Assembly (NCBI GenBank): GCA_007375735.1
Contig: VMEW01000008.1
Coordinates: 1-64,000, forward strand
Direction: 5' to 3'
From: Candidatus Peregrinibacteria bacterium Greene0416_19
Lineage (GTDB): Bacteria > Patescibacteriota > Gracilibacteria > Peribacterales > Peribacteraceae
Length of the DNA: 64,000 nucleotides
Both the position numbers and the translations under genes were made by a program. Positions 28,534 through 37,525 of the stretch are shown here, piece by piece; within the stretch, counting starts at the first letter, position 1; the number at the start of each line of letters is the position of its first letter. The notes beneath the pieces are model-generated. The model saw only the letters and a program-made list of their open reading frames with translations, was not told the DNA's origin and searched no databases.

Positions 28534-28988
28534 CAGAGGGAGCTTGACGAGGAAGGAGCGGCGGCCGGGGGGGTGATAATGACGAAGAACGGTCCGTCCT
28601 TGAATACCTTGTAGCCGGTGATAGCACCGGTGCCGGCTTCGGGATCCACGGGTATCTCCGACAGGTAGTCCGGGACGAGGAAGGAAAAATCCACTCCCTG
28701 CACGGGGTAGTCCGTGCAGTCCAGCCCGCGGTACGAGTACTGGCAAATCCATTTGGCATCGTCGCGCTTGGCAGGGATCTGCTGCTGCGGGACTTTCCCT
28801 GCTACGATGGCCTGTGACAGGGCTTTCTGCAGCTGCAGGACATGGCTCTTCCGCTGAGCCGCGGCGAGGAAACGGAAGTGCTTCCTTGCGTTGGTCTTGA
28901 TCAGGACAACGGAAAGGAGAATAGCGAGGATCGCGACGACGATGAGAATTTCTACGAGTGTGAGGCCGCGCCGCTGAGATGAGCGCAT
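28533..28988 (-). CDS. Type IV pilin/pseudopilin-like protein
   Basis: 151 residues from an ATG at 28988; TACCAT lies 7 nt upstream, and the earlier in-frame ATG at 28997 overlaps that hexamer. A prepilin peptidase site RRG-LTLVEILIV with the Glu5 equivalent, then a long hydrophobic N-terminal helix. The small globular part has four cysteines (WICQYSYRGLDCTDY) and the IPVDPEAGTGAITGYKVF calcium-loop-like motif of pseudopilins. A proline/serine tail ends it. It probably assembles into a type IV pilus or secretion pseudopilus. Cotranscribed with the RNHCP gene. Confidence 0.8.
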   Translation of the reverse strand: MRSSQRRGLTLVEILIVVAILAILLSVVLIKTNARKHFRFLAAAQRKSHVLQLQKALSQAIVAGKVPQQQIPAKRDDAKWICQYSYRGLDCTDYPVQGVDFSFLVPDYLSEIPVDPEAGTGAITGYKVFKDGPFFVIITPPAAAPSSSSSL

Positions 28989-29015
28989 GGATTGCATGGT
29001 AGTCAGGGCATCCGC

Positions 29016-30731
29016 TCACGGCAAGCTGCTCCCATTCGCGATGGCCTGGATCTCCGCGGACGTGAGCGGGCGGCTCCACGCCTGGACATCGTCGACGGCT
29101 CCGCTGAAGAAGCTGCTGCCTGCCGGATGGCGGGCGACGGCAAAGGAGGTTCCCGGTGGGAGCGGCGTTGCCTGGCTGGCGCTGGGAGTCAGATTGCCGT
29201 TCACATAGAACCGTGTCGTTCCGTTGCTCCTCACCATGGCGACATGGTACCACTGGTTCGCCGCGGGGAAATTGTAGAGGGCATTCAGCCATGAGCTGCC
29301 CGGGAAGAGCCCCCAGAGCTCGTTCCCATTCGAGATGGCGAACCCGTAGCCGCTCCTGTCATCGCCGTTGAAGACGATGAAGGCCGTCCACTGGTTGATC
29401 GTCGCCGGGCGCGCCCAAGCGGAGAGTGTCCAGTCATCGGTGACGCTCAGGGCTCTAGCGCCGATGACGTACTGGTTCGATCCGTTGAAGGAGAGGGCGT
29501 AGGGATTACTCGATCCCGTCGGAGCGGTATTCGCCGGATTCCACAGGGGACCGTTCGTGAGGGTACCGCTCCGGCCGTTCCCGGAGGCATCGGCAGCCGC
29601 GGCGCCGCTGCCCTCATCGAAGCGCCAGCGGAGCGCAAGCGTGCCGTTGAGACCCTCCCGCGCAAGTTGCCCGATCTCGCCGTCGCTCATCGCGCGCGAG
29701 AGAACGCGGACGTCATCAATCCTGCCGCTCCACGTGGACGATCCGCCGCCGATTCGCAGCGGCGTTGCCGTGGAGGCAACTGTGCCGGCAGCGTTCACGC
29801 TGCTGTCCACGACGCCGTTCACGTAGAGGCGCAGCCTCGTGCCGTCGTACCGCAGCGCGAGGTGCGTCCACTGGTTGAGAGGAAGCGTGCTGAGCGAAAA
29901 CGCGCTCGGGACCATAGGGCGCGCGGAGAACAGGACGCGTCCATCGCTCTGGAGACGCAATTGGTACGCATCGCTGATGCCGGCGATGTCACTGGCGCGG
30001 TACGCGTACGGGTACACCCATGCGCTCAGCGTGAAGGCAGCGAAGCCATCGAGTGACGGGTGGTCCGCAATCGTCACCACGTCGTTGCTCCCGTCGAACT
30101 GGAGGGCATTGCCGAGGAGCCCCAGCGTCCACGTCGGGCCGTTCTCGAGGGTGCCGGTCCGGCCGTTGCCCGAGGCATCAGCGGCTACTCCTCCGCTGCG
30201 TTCGTCGAGCTGCCAGTGCGCAACGAGCGTGCTCGAGGCAACGCTGCTGCTCGCCCCGCCACCCGCACTGCTTCCCCCTCCTGTGCCTCCACCGGGGTTG
30301 GTGCCAAGCAGAGTGGCAACAACCAACACGTCCTCTCCGTCACTGTAGATGTTGTAGCCCGTGAGGGTGGCGCCCGTCATCGATGGATCCACCGGGATGT
30401 CTGTGAGATAGGTGGGAATCAGGGATGAAAGATTGATGCCGCCCGCGCTCGTGCACGCGGATTCCGTGACCGTGGAACGACAGACGCTTTTTGCCGCAGA
30501 GGCGTTCCCGACGGGCACGCCTGGTGGCAGCTTCTTGTAGTCGATGATGTATTGGGAGGCAGCCCTCTCCATTGCTTGTACGTCGGCCTTGCGCTTGATG
30601 TCGTAGGCTTGCTGCGTGCGCGTGATGGAACGCATCTTGGTGTACACGAAGCTCGTGAGGATAACGAGGATCCCCATGACCAGGAGGATCTCGATGAGCG
30701 TGAACCCGCGGCGGATCGTTCCGAGCACCAC
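29016..30731 (-). CDS. Pilin-like protein fused to two LamG/concanavalin-type domains
   Basis: 571 residues. The N-terminus is a classic prepilin (RRG-FTLIEILLVMGILVIL). A pseudopilin core follows, with a matching SLIPTYLTDIPVDPSMTGAT segment, then a Gly/Ser linker (GGGTGGGSSAGGGASSSVAS) and two LamG-like jelly rolls at ~168-350 and ~365-570. Both open with WxxDE and SGNGR(T/S)GTL and end with IDDVRVLSRAMSDGEIGQLA-type motifs. LamG domains bind glycans or proteins, so this may be a tip adhesin. The start is GTG at 30731 (or 30728); TAGCAT lies 6 nt upstream. Confidence 0.85.
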   Translation of the reverse strand: MVLGTIRRGFTLIEILLVMGILVILTSFVYTKMRSITRTQQAYDIKRKADVQAMERAASQYIIDYKKLPPGVPVGNASAAKSVCRSTVTESACTSAGGINLSSLIPTYLTDIPVDPSMTGATLTGYNIYSDGEDVLVVATLLGTNPGGGTGGGSSAGGGASSSVASSTLVAHWQLDERSGGVAADASGNGRTGTLENGPTWTLGLLGNALQFDGSNDVVTIADHPSLDGFAAFTLSAWVYPYAYRASDIAGISDAYQLRLQSDGRVLFSARPMVPSAFSLSTLPLNQWTHLALRYDGTRLRLYVNGVVDSSVNAAGTVASTATPLRIGGGSSTWSGRIDDVRVLSRAMSDGEIGQLAREGLNGTLALRWRFDEGSGAAAADASGNGRSGTLTNGPLWNPANTAPTGSSNPYALSFNGSNQYVIGARALSVTDDWTLSAWARPATINQWTAFIVFNGDDRSGYGFAISNGNELWGLFPGSSWLNALYNFPAANQWYHVAMVRSNGTTRFYVNGNLTPSASQATPLPPGTSFAVARHPAGSSFFSGAVDDVQAWSRPLTSAEIQAIANGSSLP

Positions 30732-30786
30732 AGTCGTATGCTAGGGGGATCGGCAGGTGCTCTCAATGTCGATGGGCTTGCCACCC

Positions 30787-31881
30787 TCATACGTTGAACC
30801 GGAAGTGCATCACATCACCATCTTGAACCACATACGCCTTCCCTTCCATCCGCATCTTCCCCGACTCTTTGGCTTTCTGTTCAGATCCAAGTTGAACAAA
30901 ATCTTTGTACGAAATTGTCTCCGCGCAGATGAACCCGCGCTCGAAATCCGTGTGGATGACACCGGCTGCCTGGGGGGCTGTCGATCCTTTGCTCACTGTC
31001 CAGGCCCGCACCTCCTTGGGGCCTGCGGTGAAGTACGTCATGTATCCCAGCAGCGCGTAGGCGGACTTGATCAGCCGGTCAAGCCCGGAGGAGGCGACGC
31101 CGAGCTCGTCGAGGAAAACTTTTGCCTCCTCCGGAGACAATTCCTGCAAATCTTCTTCGATTTTCGCTGAGATGATAACGACCGTTGCGTCGGCGGGGAG
31201 ATGCACCTGCTTCCGCGCCTCGTCGATTGTCAGTGTCTTCATCTGCCCTTCGGAGACATTGATCGCATAAATGACCGGCTTGAAACAGAGGAGTTGGAAT
31301 GTGTGAGCAATGATCGTTTCCTCTTTGGTGAATCCGATCGATTGAGGATTCTTCCCGTCCTGGAGCGCGGCCTCGATCTTCTGCGCCAACTCCATCTCCA
31401 TTTTCTTCTCCTTGTCGCCGGTGCGGGCCGCTCCCTGCACGCGCTCAATCCTTTTCTCGATGGTCTCGAGATCGGCGAGCATCAACTCCGTCTCGATCGT
31501 CTCGCGGTCGCGTGCCCCATCGACGGAGCCTTCCACGTGGATGATGTCGCCGCCCTCGAAGAGGCGCACGACGTGGCAGACGGCGTCGACTTCCCGGATG
31601 TGGCTGAGGAATTTGTTCCCGAGCCCTTCGCCCTTGCTCGCGCCCCTCACGATACCCGCGATATCCACGAACTCGACGGTGGCCGGAATGATCTTCTCTG
31701 GGAGCACGAGCTCGGCCAGCTTCATCAGCCGCTCGTCGGGCACTTCCACGATCCCGACGTTCGGGTCGATGGTGCAGAAGGGGTAATTCGCGGCCTGCGC
31801 GCCGCGGCTGCGGGTGAGCGCGTTGAAGAGGGTTGACTTGCCGACGTTGGGGAGACCGACAATGCCAAGCTTTAACGCCAT
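30787..31881 (-). CDS. ychF: Obg-like ATPase YchF
   Basis: 364 residues, family length. P-loop GLPNVGKST (residues 9-17), the [15 protein letters not shown] switch region, [24 protein letters not shown] (residues of the altered NKxD specificity motif, consistent with ATP preference), and a C-terminal TGS domain ending [10 protein letters not shown]. Ribosome-associated, linked to stress and translation fidelity. The start at 31881 gives the conserved [14 protein letters not shown]; the earlier in-frame codon at 31926 is not conserved. A partial second copy of the gene start lies upstream at 31944-31985. Confidence 0.95.
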   Translation of the reverse strand: MALKLGIVGLPNVGKSTLFNALTRSRGAQAANYPFCTIDPNVGIVEVPDERLMKLAELVLPEKIIPATVEFVDIAGIVRGASKGEGLGNKFLSHIREVDAVCHVVRLFEGGDIIHVEGSVDGARDRETIETELMLADLETIEKRIERVQGAARTGDKEKKMEMELAQKIEAALQDGKNPQSIGFTKEETIIAHTFQLLCFKPVIYAINVSEGQMKTLTIDEARKQVHLPADATVVIISAKIEEDLQELSPEEAKVFLDELGVASSGLDRLIKSAYALLGYMTYFTAGPKEVRAWTVSKGSTAPQAAGVIHTDFERGFICAETISYKDFVQLGSEQKAKESGKMRMEGKAYVVQDGDVMHFRFNV

Positions 31882-31943
31882 GCTGGTTTGGGAGCAGAGA
31901 AGAGTCGAGCCCCGCACCGTGCGCACAACGCTCTGGTGCGTGG

Positions 31944-31985
31944 GCCGACGTTGGGTAGACCTACGATGCCAATGTGGAGCGCCAT
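31944..31985 (-). pseudogene. Remnant of a second ychF 5' end
   Basis: Reading from 31985 on the minus strand gives 14 codons, [14 protein letters not shown], nearly identical to the real ychF start ([14 protein letters not shown]), and then the sequence diverges completely. Third positions differ (e.g. GTAGGTCTACCC versus GTCGGTCTCCCC), which argues for an old duplication or a fragment of another GTPase. Confidence 0.75.
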
Positions 31986-32053
31986 GGCTCGGGGAGTATG
32001 ATCGACCGTGGAACTTTTGGCTACCACAGGACGAAAACCAGCGCCCCGAACTA

Positions 32054-32081
32054 TTGACTTATTGCGGAAATATATTAGAAT
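32054..32081 (+). promoter_or_regulatory. Promoter of the SLH-sortase gene
   Basis: TTGACT (32054-32059), 16-nt spacer, TAGAAT (32076-32081), then 8 nt to the ATG at 32090. One of the best consensus promoters in the window; the message should be leaderless. Confidence 0.7.
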
Positions 32082-32089
32082 TTGTGCAA

Positions 32090-33232
32090 ATGTGGAAGCG
32101 CCTGACCGCCGGCCTCCTCTGTGCGTGCTTTGTGGCTTCCATCAACCCTGTTCTGGCGGCCTCCTTCCAGGATGTTCACCAGACTCGCTACGAGGATGCC
32201 TACACGTACCTTTCGCTGAAAGGCGCTGTGAAGGGCTACTCCGACGGCACTGGCCGGCCGTTCTTCCTCCTCAATCGGGTGGAGGCGCTCAAGGTACTTC
32301 TCGATCTGAGTCCCCGGCATCGTCCGCGGGTCCAGTACTACCAGGAGCACCCCTCACGGCTGCCGCTCTTCACGGATGCCGACCAGAGCGCGTGGTACGT
32401 CCCGTACCTGGAGGCGGCCTTCGAGGCCGGCATCGTCACCGGCTACCGCGACCGTACCTTTAAGCCGGGCAACCCGCTCAAGACGGAGGAAGCGATCGTG
32501 CTCATCATGCGGGTCTACGGCGAGGACGTCCGCCGCGACAGCGAGGGCCCCGACGGCTGGTTCCGCTCCGATGTGGAGCGCGCGATCGGTCGCAACATCG
32601 TGGCGTCGGAGGAGGCTCTCTACCTGGGCGACACCATCAACCGTGGCCAGTTTTTCGACATGGTGTACCGCATGGACGAAGCCAAGACCCAGAACCTGAC
32701 CGCCTTCATCGATGCCGACGGCACGGTCAAGCGCCACGCTCCGCTCGTGCGGCGGCCTCTGCCGGTCGTCACCGTTCCGAACGGCAACGTCGGCGCCTCC
32801 TTTTCCTTGTCGATTCCGGCGCTGGGCATCGAGGGCCTTCCGGTCAATCATCCGGCTGACTCCTTCACGAGCAAGGGACTCCTGGCTCCATTGAAGTACG
32901 GGGTCGGGCACCTCTTCTCCTACCCGGGCGGCGGCGGGAAGATCATGATCTACGGCCACAGCAGCGGCTACGCGTGGGACAGTTCCAAATACACGAAGAT
33001 CTTCCGCCGCGTGAACGAGCTCAAGCCGGGAGACAAAGTGTACGTGGCCTACAACGGCATGCAGCGCGTCTATGAGGTCCAGTACCACGAGCAGATCGCC
33101 CCAACGGATACGCGCCCCTTCACCGGCCGCGGCGAAGAATTAATCCTCTATACCTGCTGGCCGCCCGATTCGATCGCGAAGCGGTGGATCGTGCATGCGA
33201 GGCCGATGAGCGAGATTGTTGCCAGTCAGTAA
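32090..33232 (+). CDS. Sortase with N-terminal S-layer homology repeats
   Basis: 380 residues. Signal peptide (MWKRLTAGLLCACFVASINP, then VLAA), then about two SLH modules (FQDVHQTRYEDAYTYLSLKG; FTDADQSAWYVPYLEAAFEA, then GIVTGYRDRTFKPGNPLKTE) to residue ~215. The C-terminal sortase barrel has catalytic His290 (IYGHSS), Cys356 (LYTCWPP) and Arg365 (KRWIVHA). Sortases join or anchor surface proteins at a sorting motif; SLH repeats bind secondary cell-wall polymer. Having both in one exported protein is unusual. Convergent to the VirD4-like gene with only 12 nt between stops. Confidence 0.88.
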   Translation: MWKRLTAGLLCACFVASINPVLAASFQDVHQTRYEDAYTYLSLKGAVKGYSDGTGRPFFLLNRVEALKVLLDLSPRHRPRVQYYQEHPSRLPLFTDADQSAWYVPYLEAAFEAGIVTGYRDRTFKPGNPLKTEEAIVLIMRVYGEDVRRDSEGPDGWFRSDVERAIGRNIVASEEALYLGDTINRGQFFDMVYRMDEAKTQNLTAFIDADGTVKRHAPLVRRPLPVVTVPNGNVGASFSLSIPALGIEGLPVNHPADSFTSKGLLAPLKYGVGHLFSYPGGGGKIMIYGHSSGYAWDSSKYTKIFRRVNELKPGDKVYVAYNGMQRVYEVQYHEQIAPTDTRPFTGRGEELILYTCWPPDSIAKRWIVHARPMSEIVASQ

Positions 33233-33244
33233 GTACGTGTTTTA

Positions 33245-35731
33245 TTACGCTCCGATTCTCCTGATGATCTCCCGGTCGACGAATTCCTTCGCCCGTCCGT
33301 ACTTCAGCCGGCTCAACTGCTTGAGTGCCTCCCCGGCCGATGTGTCCTTGGTGTAGGTGGTGTCGAGCCAGGGCCGCGGGACTTCGATGCTGAACGGTCG
33401 CGACGGCTGACCGTCGACGCTCAATTTCATCGCGCCCTTGAAGGCGTCCATGTTCACGAGGTCCTGCTCGCTGAACACCGGGGCCATTTCCTTGGCGGCC
33501 ACCTCCGCGTCCTGCGGCCCGATCTTGTAGAACATCATGGTGCCGATGTTACCGAAGACGGCGCCCTTCAGGCTCACGGCGCCGGCCAGCTTGTTCTCTT
33601 TTTCCAGCTGGTCGAGGTACTGGTGGGCCAGGATCAGCCCGAGGCGGTACTTGCGCGCCTCGGAGAGGATCGATTCGATCGACGGCGTGACGAAGTTCTG
33701 GAACTCATCGATGTAGAGGAAGAAGTCCTTGCGGGTGCCCGCCTCCTGCCGCTGCCGGCGCATGGCGGCCACCTGGATCTTGCTTACGATGATGAGGCCG
33801 AGGAGGGTGGAGTTGATGTCGCCGATGAGACCCTTGCTCAGGTTCATGAGGAGGATCTTGCTGCCGTTCATCACATCCGCGACGTCGAACGCGCTCTTCG
33901 TCTGGCCCACGATGTTGCGGATGAGCGTGTTCGTCGTGAACTGCCCGAACTTGGCGGCGAAGTAGGGGATCATCTCCTGCTTCTCGCGTTGTCCCGTGGC
34001 GGCCATCTGCTTCTCCCAGAACGACCGGACGATGGGGTTCTTCACTTTGGAGACTTTGTACTTGGACCATTCGTCATCCGTGAAGAGGCGCACCAGGTCC
34101 GTGATGGCGCCGCCCTCTTCCTCGTCCTCCATCAGAGTCAGACAGCCGTTTCGAAAGTAGTCCTGGATGCGCGGTCCGAAGATCTCCTCGCCAAACATCT
34201 TCACCATCATGTTCATGGCGTCGAGCGCGATCAGGTCGCGCTCTTCGGGCGTCTTCCCCTCCAGTAAATTAAGCCCGAGCGGCCGTTCGGTGTCGGCGGG
34301 GTTGAAGTAGATGACGTCGTCAGCGCGGGAGCGGGGGATGTAGGGGAGGATATCCTCGATGAGCGATCCGTGCGGATCCACCACGCATAGCCCCTTCCCC
34401 TCATTGAAGTCCTGCCGCGCCATCAATTGGATGATGGAGGACTTGCCGGTTCCGGTTTGACCGATGATGTAGAAGTGACGGAAGCGGTCCTCGTTCTTCA
34501 CGAACACCTTATGCTTCTCGCCCCGGTACGTGTTGTAGCCCAGGAAGAGCCCATGGTCCGGAATGTTCTTGGGAGCCGGAGCCAGCTTGTAGTTCTGCCA
34601 CTTGATCGTATCGACTTTGTTGTACTTGATGTTCGGCAGATGGAAGAAGCTCGCCAACTCACCGGCACCCAGGAGCAGGTGCGGCGTGGTGAATCGGTGC
34701 CAGAGGTCGTGGTGCGGGGAACGGCGGATGAACCGCTCGAGGATCTGGCGGCGGGAGGGAACCTTCGGTCGGAAGAAGCTGTTGCCGCGCACGTCATTGT
34801 ACTGCGCGAAGGCCGCGACCACGCCATCGAGCAAGTTTGCCGCACGGTCGGGGGAATGCGATGATGTCACGAGCCGGATGACGCACGCGTAGCCGGGGTA
34901 GTTGGCTTTGTCGTCGACGGTCTTGCTGTACTCCTCCGCCATCTGCGACACGCGCTCTCCCGATCCCTGCTCCCCCTTCAAATCCACCACATCATCGGCA
35001 TTCGCGAACAGATCGAAGAGCACGGAGATCCACGAGAGGGGGTTCCACCATTTGCCCTTCCGTTTCTTCTTCGGATTGATGAGCGTCTTCGCTTCCTCAT
35101 GGAGCTTCCTCTGCCAGCCCTGCTTGGCCGGCCGCAGGACGAACTGCACCGCGGCACCCTCGTCGATCTTCAGCTTGGAGAAGGCGTTGGTGATCGTGTT
35201 GAGCGGGTCGCTCTTCAGCTGCTGGTACGTCTTGAAGACGGCGGAGTAGTGCTTGCTCGGGAAGAGCATCTCCGCGGCGGAGCAGGACTTCTCGGTGAAG
35301 ATGTTGTAGTCCTCCACCTGCTCCACGATCGCATCCGGGTAGAAGGAGGTGATGAGCTTCTCCACGAGGGATGCGATGCTCCGCGGGCAGACGAAGAATG
35401 ACAGGATCTCGCCCGCGAGCGCGGCGTACTCCACGCTGAAGAAGGGTTGCCCCTTCCAGTGGCGGCTGATGCGGCTGTTCCAGAGACTGTGGAGGGACTG
35501 GAACAGGTGGTCCATCACTCCCACGACCTCCTTGAAATCCTTGCTCGCCGAGAACTGCTCGGACTCTACCTCTTTGTCTTCCTTGCTCTCCTTCTTCGGC
35601 ATCGTCACTTGCAGAAAGACCAGATCCGTCTCTCGCCGGTGATCCTGTCGCAGTCGCATCCAGGCCAAGAAGCCCCAGAGTCCTCCACACAGGGTCGCCA
35701 TGATGCCGGTAGCGATGAGGAACGTCTCCAT
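33245..35731 (-). CDS. VirD4/TraG-like type IV secretion coupling ATPase
   Basis: 828 residues from an ATG at 35731. An N-terminal membrane segment (IATGIMATLCGGLWGFLAWM) anchors it. A large middle region is followed by a HerA/VirD4 ATPase with Walker A GQTGTGKS (Lys430), VVDPHGSLIEDILPYI, and Walker B LYIDEFQNF (Asp675-Glu676). A C-terminal TraG-type segment ends with LAHQYLDQLE and GTMMFYKIGPQDAEVAAKEM. Such proteins pump DNA or protein across the membrane. CPR genomes often have one without a full type IV system, and none is in the window, so substrate is unknown. It may also work with the pili. Confidence 0.85.
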   Translation of the reverse strand: METFLIATGIMATLCGGLWGFLAWMRLRQDHRRETDLVFLQVTMPKKESKEDKEVESEQFSASKDFKEVVGVMDHLFQSLHSLWNSRISRHWKGQPFFSVEYAALAGEILSFFVCPRSIASLVEKLITSFYPDAIVEQVEDYNIFTEKSCSAAEMLFPSKHYSAVFKTYQQLKSDPLNTITNAFSKLKIDEGAAVQFVLRPAKQGWQRKLHEEAKTLINPKKKRKGKWWNPLSWISVLFDLFANADDVVDLKGEQGSGERVSQMAEEYSKTVDDKANYPGYACVIRLVTSSHSPDRAANLLDGVVAAFAQYNDVRGNSFFRPKVPSRRQILERFIRRSPHHDLWHRFTTPHLLLGAGELASFFHLPNIKYNKVDTIKWQNYKLAPAPKNIPDHGLFLGYNTYRGEKHKVFVKNEDRFRHFYIIGQTGTGKSSIIQLMARQDFNEGKGLCVVDPHGSLIEDILPYIPRSRADDVIYFNPADTERPLGLNLLEGKTPEERDLIALDAMNMMVKMFGEEIFGPRIQDYFRNGCLTLMEDEEEGGAITDLVRLFTDDEWSKYKVSKVKNPIVRSFWEKQMAATGQREKQEMIPYFAAKFGQFTTNTLIRNIVGQTKSAFDVADVMNGSKILLMNLSKGLIGDINSTLLGLIIVSKIQVAAMRRQRQEAGTRKDFFLYIDEFQNFVTPSIESILSEARKYRLGLILAHQYLDQLEKENKLAGAVSLKGAVFGNIGTMMFYKIGPQDAEVAAKEMAPVFSEQDLVNMDAFKGAMKLSVDGQPSRPFSIEVPRPWLDTTYTKDTSAGEALKQLSRLKYGRAKEFVDREIIRRIGA

Positions 35732-35893
35732 CAAACGGGGTCTGAGAACGGAAATATCCTGACACAGTGTATCCTGATATTGTACCATTTTTTTGGCTTT
35801 TGCTCCACGTCTTCGGGCCTCGGACACACTCTTCCCTTCGGGCCGCAAACCCGCCATTCTTCCCCTGTGTTCTTCGCCACATTCCGCCGCCGT

Positions 35894-37024
35894 ATGAACA
35901 CGCTGTCGCGGGTGCTCCTGCGACAGCTGTTCGGAAAGCTAGGGAGACGGCGGGTGCAGGGGTGGAGGCTCTTCTACCGCTTGCGGGTAGAGGTCCTCCT
36001 GCACACGCGTAAGGCGATCGAGCGGATCTCATCTGTCGCGCGCGTGAGGGTATGGGTGGATCAGGAAGCATTCCCGCGGATCTGCAAGCTCCTGCGTCGC
36101 GCCCGGCATACCGTCATCATCCAGATGTTCATTTGGAAGGACGACGCTCTGGGGCGTCGCATGGCCGCCGAAATCGTCCGTCTTGCCGATCGCGGTGTGC
36201 AGATCGATATCACCAAGGAGGCGGCGGGGGATGTCTTCGAGTTGCACAAGGATTTCCTCGCGACCCGGAGCGCGCACGATCCCATGTGGCAGCGTTTCTG
36301 GAGCCATCCCCGCATACGCATCACGTACAGTCATAACAACGACCATGCCAAGGTCTACATCATCGACGACAGGATTCTGCTCCTCACCGGCATGAACATT
36401 TCCGAGGATGAATACCTCAAATGGCACGACTATTTGGTGGAGCTCCGCGATCATTCCTCCGTCTCTCACTACCTGACGGACGGAGAGGTCCGGAGCAGCG
36501 ACCGCGGCGCCTGTCTGGTCATGAACCGCGAGGGACGGCGCGAGATACGCCCGGTGCTCATGCGGCTCCTGCGGTCGGCACGCAAGTCCGTGGTGGCGGA
36601 GCACTGCTACATTTCGGATCCGCAGGTGCTCGCAGAACTCGTCCGGCTCACCCACGGGGGGGTGAGAGTGACGCTCATCGCACCCGAGAAACTGGACGTG
36701 CATTACCACGCGACCTGGCAGTCGATCGCCCAGCTCGTCCGTCTCAGCGATCCCTCGCGTCTGCGCATCTTCGTCTACCCGGGCTTCCTGCACGCGAAGA
36801 TCATCCTCGTCGACCGCAGGCAGGTTTTCGTCGGATCGGCCAATCTCATGCGGTCCTCCTTGGACGAGATGGGAGAAGTGAATGTGCTCTTCGACGATAC
36901 CGCGGAAGGCGCTCTTTTCAAAATCCGCGAGATCCTCCGCCGGGACATTCTGAAGAGCAGGCCGCTCACAGGACCTCTGCGGTTGTCGTGGCTCAGTCGG
37001 TGGCTGGCGTGGTTAAAGCTCTGA
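35894..37024 (+). CDS. Phospholipase D-family protein, cardiolipin synthase-like
   Basis: 376 residues. Two HKD motifs: HAKVYIIDD with His151 and HAKIILVDRRQVFVGSANLM with His300, each inside the expected ILLLTGMNIS / FVGSANL context. Cardiolipin synthase-type proteins condense phosphatidylglycerol or transfer phosphatidyl groups; other PLD family members are nucleases. The N-terminus is a basic amphipathic helix (LLRQLFGKLGRRRVQGWRLF) rather than two membrane helices, as in soluble/peripheral ClsB-like enzymes. The start is the ATG at 35894; longer frames run across the divergent promoter region. It ends 16 nt before the receiver-domain gene. Confidence 0.85.
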   Translation: MNTLSRVLLRQLFGKLGRRRVQGWRLFYRLRVEVLLHTRKAIERISSVARVRVWVDQEAFPRICKLLRRARHTVIIQMFIWKDDALGRRMAAEIVRLADRGVQIDITKEAAGDVFELHKDFLATRSAHDPMWQRFWSHPRIRITYSHNNDHAKVYIIDDRILLLTGMNISEDEYLKWHDYLVELRDHSSVSHYLTDGEVRSSDRGACLVMNREGRREIRPVLMRLLRSARKSVVAEHCYISDPQVLAELVRLTHGGVRVTLIAPEKLDVHYHATWQSIAQLVRLSDPSRLRIFVYPGFLHAKIILVDRRQVFVGSANLMRSSLDEMGEVNVLFDDTAEGALFKIREILRRDILKSRPLTGPLRLSWLSRWLAWLKL

Positions 37025-37040
37025 TGCAGCTCTTCACTTC

Positions 37041-37418
37041 TTAGGAAGCAGGCTTGTGCAGCAGCCGCTGGACCATCTCCACCAGCGACCGGATCGTCAT
37101 GTCCTTCTTCACGAAGTAGTCATCCGCGCCCAGCTCCTCCGCCCGCACTTTGAATTCCTCCTGGTCGAAGTTCGTGAGGAGGATGATCGGGAAGGTCCGA
37201 TCCGGCTTGGGGAATTGCTTCATGACCTCGAAGCCGTCGGCTTTGGGCATGTGGATGTCGAGCAGCAGGAGCGCGGGTGTTTCCTTCATAATTTCATCAA
37301 TCGTTTTCTGACCGTCCTCGGCGATGCGCACCTGGAAGCCGGCAGCCGTGAACTTCTTCACGTACAGGTTGCGCAGCACCGCGTCATCTTCCGCGACCAG
37401 AATGTGTGTGTTGGGCAT
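37041..37418 (-). CDS. Stand-alone CheY-like response regulator
   Basis: 125 residues, a receiver domain and nothing more. Acidic pocket Asp11/Asp12, phospho-acceptor Asp54 (LLLLDIHMPKADG), Thr/Ser switch (ILLTNF), and Lys in the final loop (YFVKKDM). No output domain, so it must act by protein contact, or as a phosphorelay step. TATAAT at 37427-37432 (minus strand) sits 8 nt before the ATG with no ribosome-binding site. No histidine kinase is adjacent. Unknown partner; pilus or motility control is possible given the nearby pilin genes. Confidence 0.93.
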   Translation of the reverse strand: MPNTHILVAEDDAVLRNLYVKKFTAAGFQVRIAEDGQKTIDEIMKETPALLLLDIHMPKADGFEVMKQFPKPDRTFPIILLTNFDQEEFKVRAEELGADDYFVKKDMTIRSLVEMVQRLLHKPAS

Positions 37419-37426
37419 TTATCACT

Positions 37427-37432
37427 ATTATA
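37427..37432 (-). promoter_or_regulatory. -10 TATAAT of the receiver gene
   Basis: Perfect consensus TATAAT 8 nt from the ATG at 37418, minus strand. Leaderless start predicted. Confidence 0.7.
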
Positions 37433-37511
37433 CCTGATTTTGTGCCTGATTGGAAGATCGCTCTGACCAGCTACAAGCTGGGCCGTAATTGCTCAGGGAA
37501 GCGAAAAATGC

Positions 37512-37517
37512 TATAAT
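37512..37517 (+). promoter_or_regulatory. -10 TATAAT of the cysteine-repeat gene
   Basis: Perfect TATAAT 8 nt before the TTG start at 37526. An in-frame TTG at 37517 overlaps this hexamer, so 37526 is the better start. Confidence 0.65.
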
Positions 37518-37525
37518 TGACAGAT

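Noticed and set aside
28225..29292. 355-codon frame covering the RNHCP gene as one protein
   Set aside because: Only the last 102 codons are RNHCP-like; the upstream part is a shadow of the pilin genes, and a TGATG-coupled start at 28533 explains the gene.
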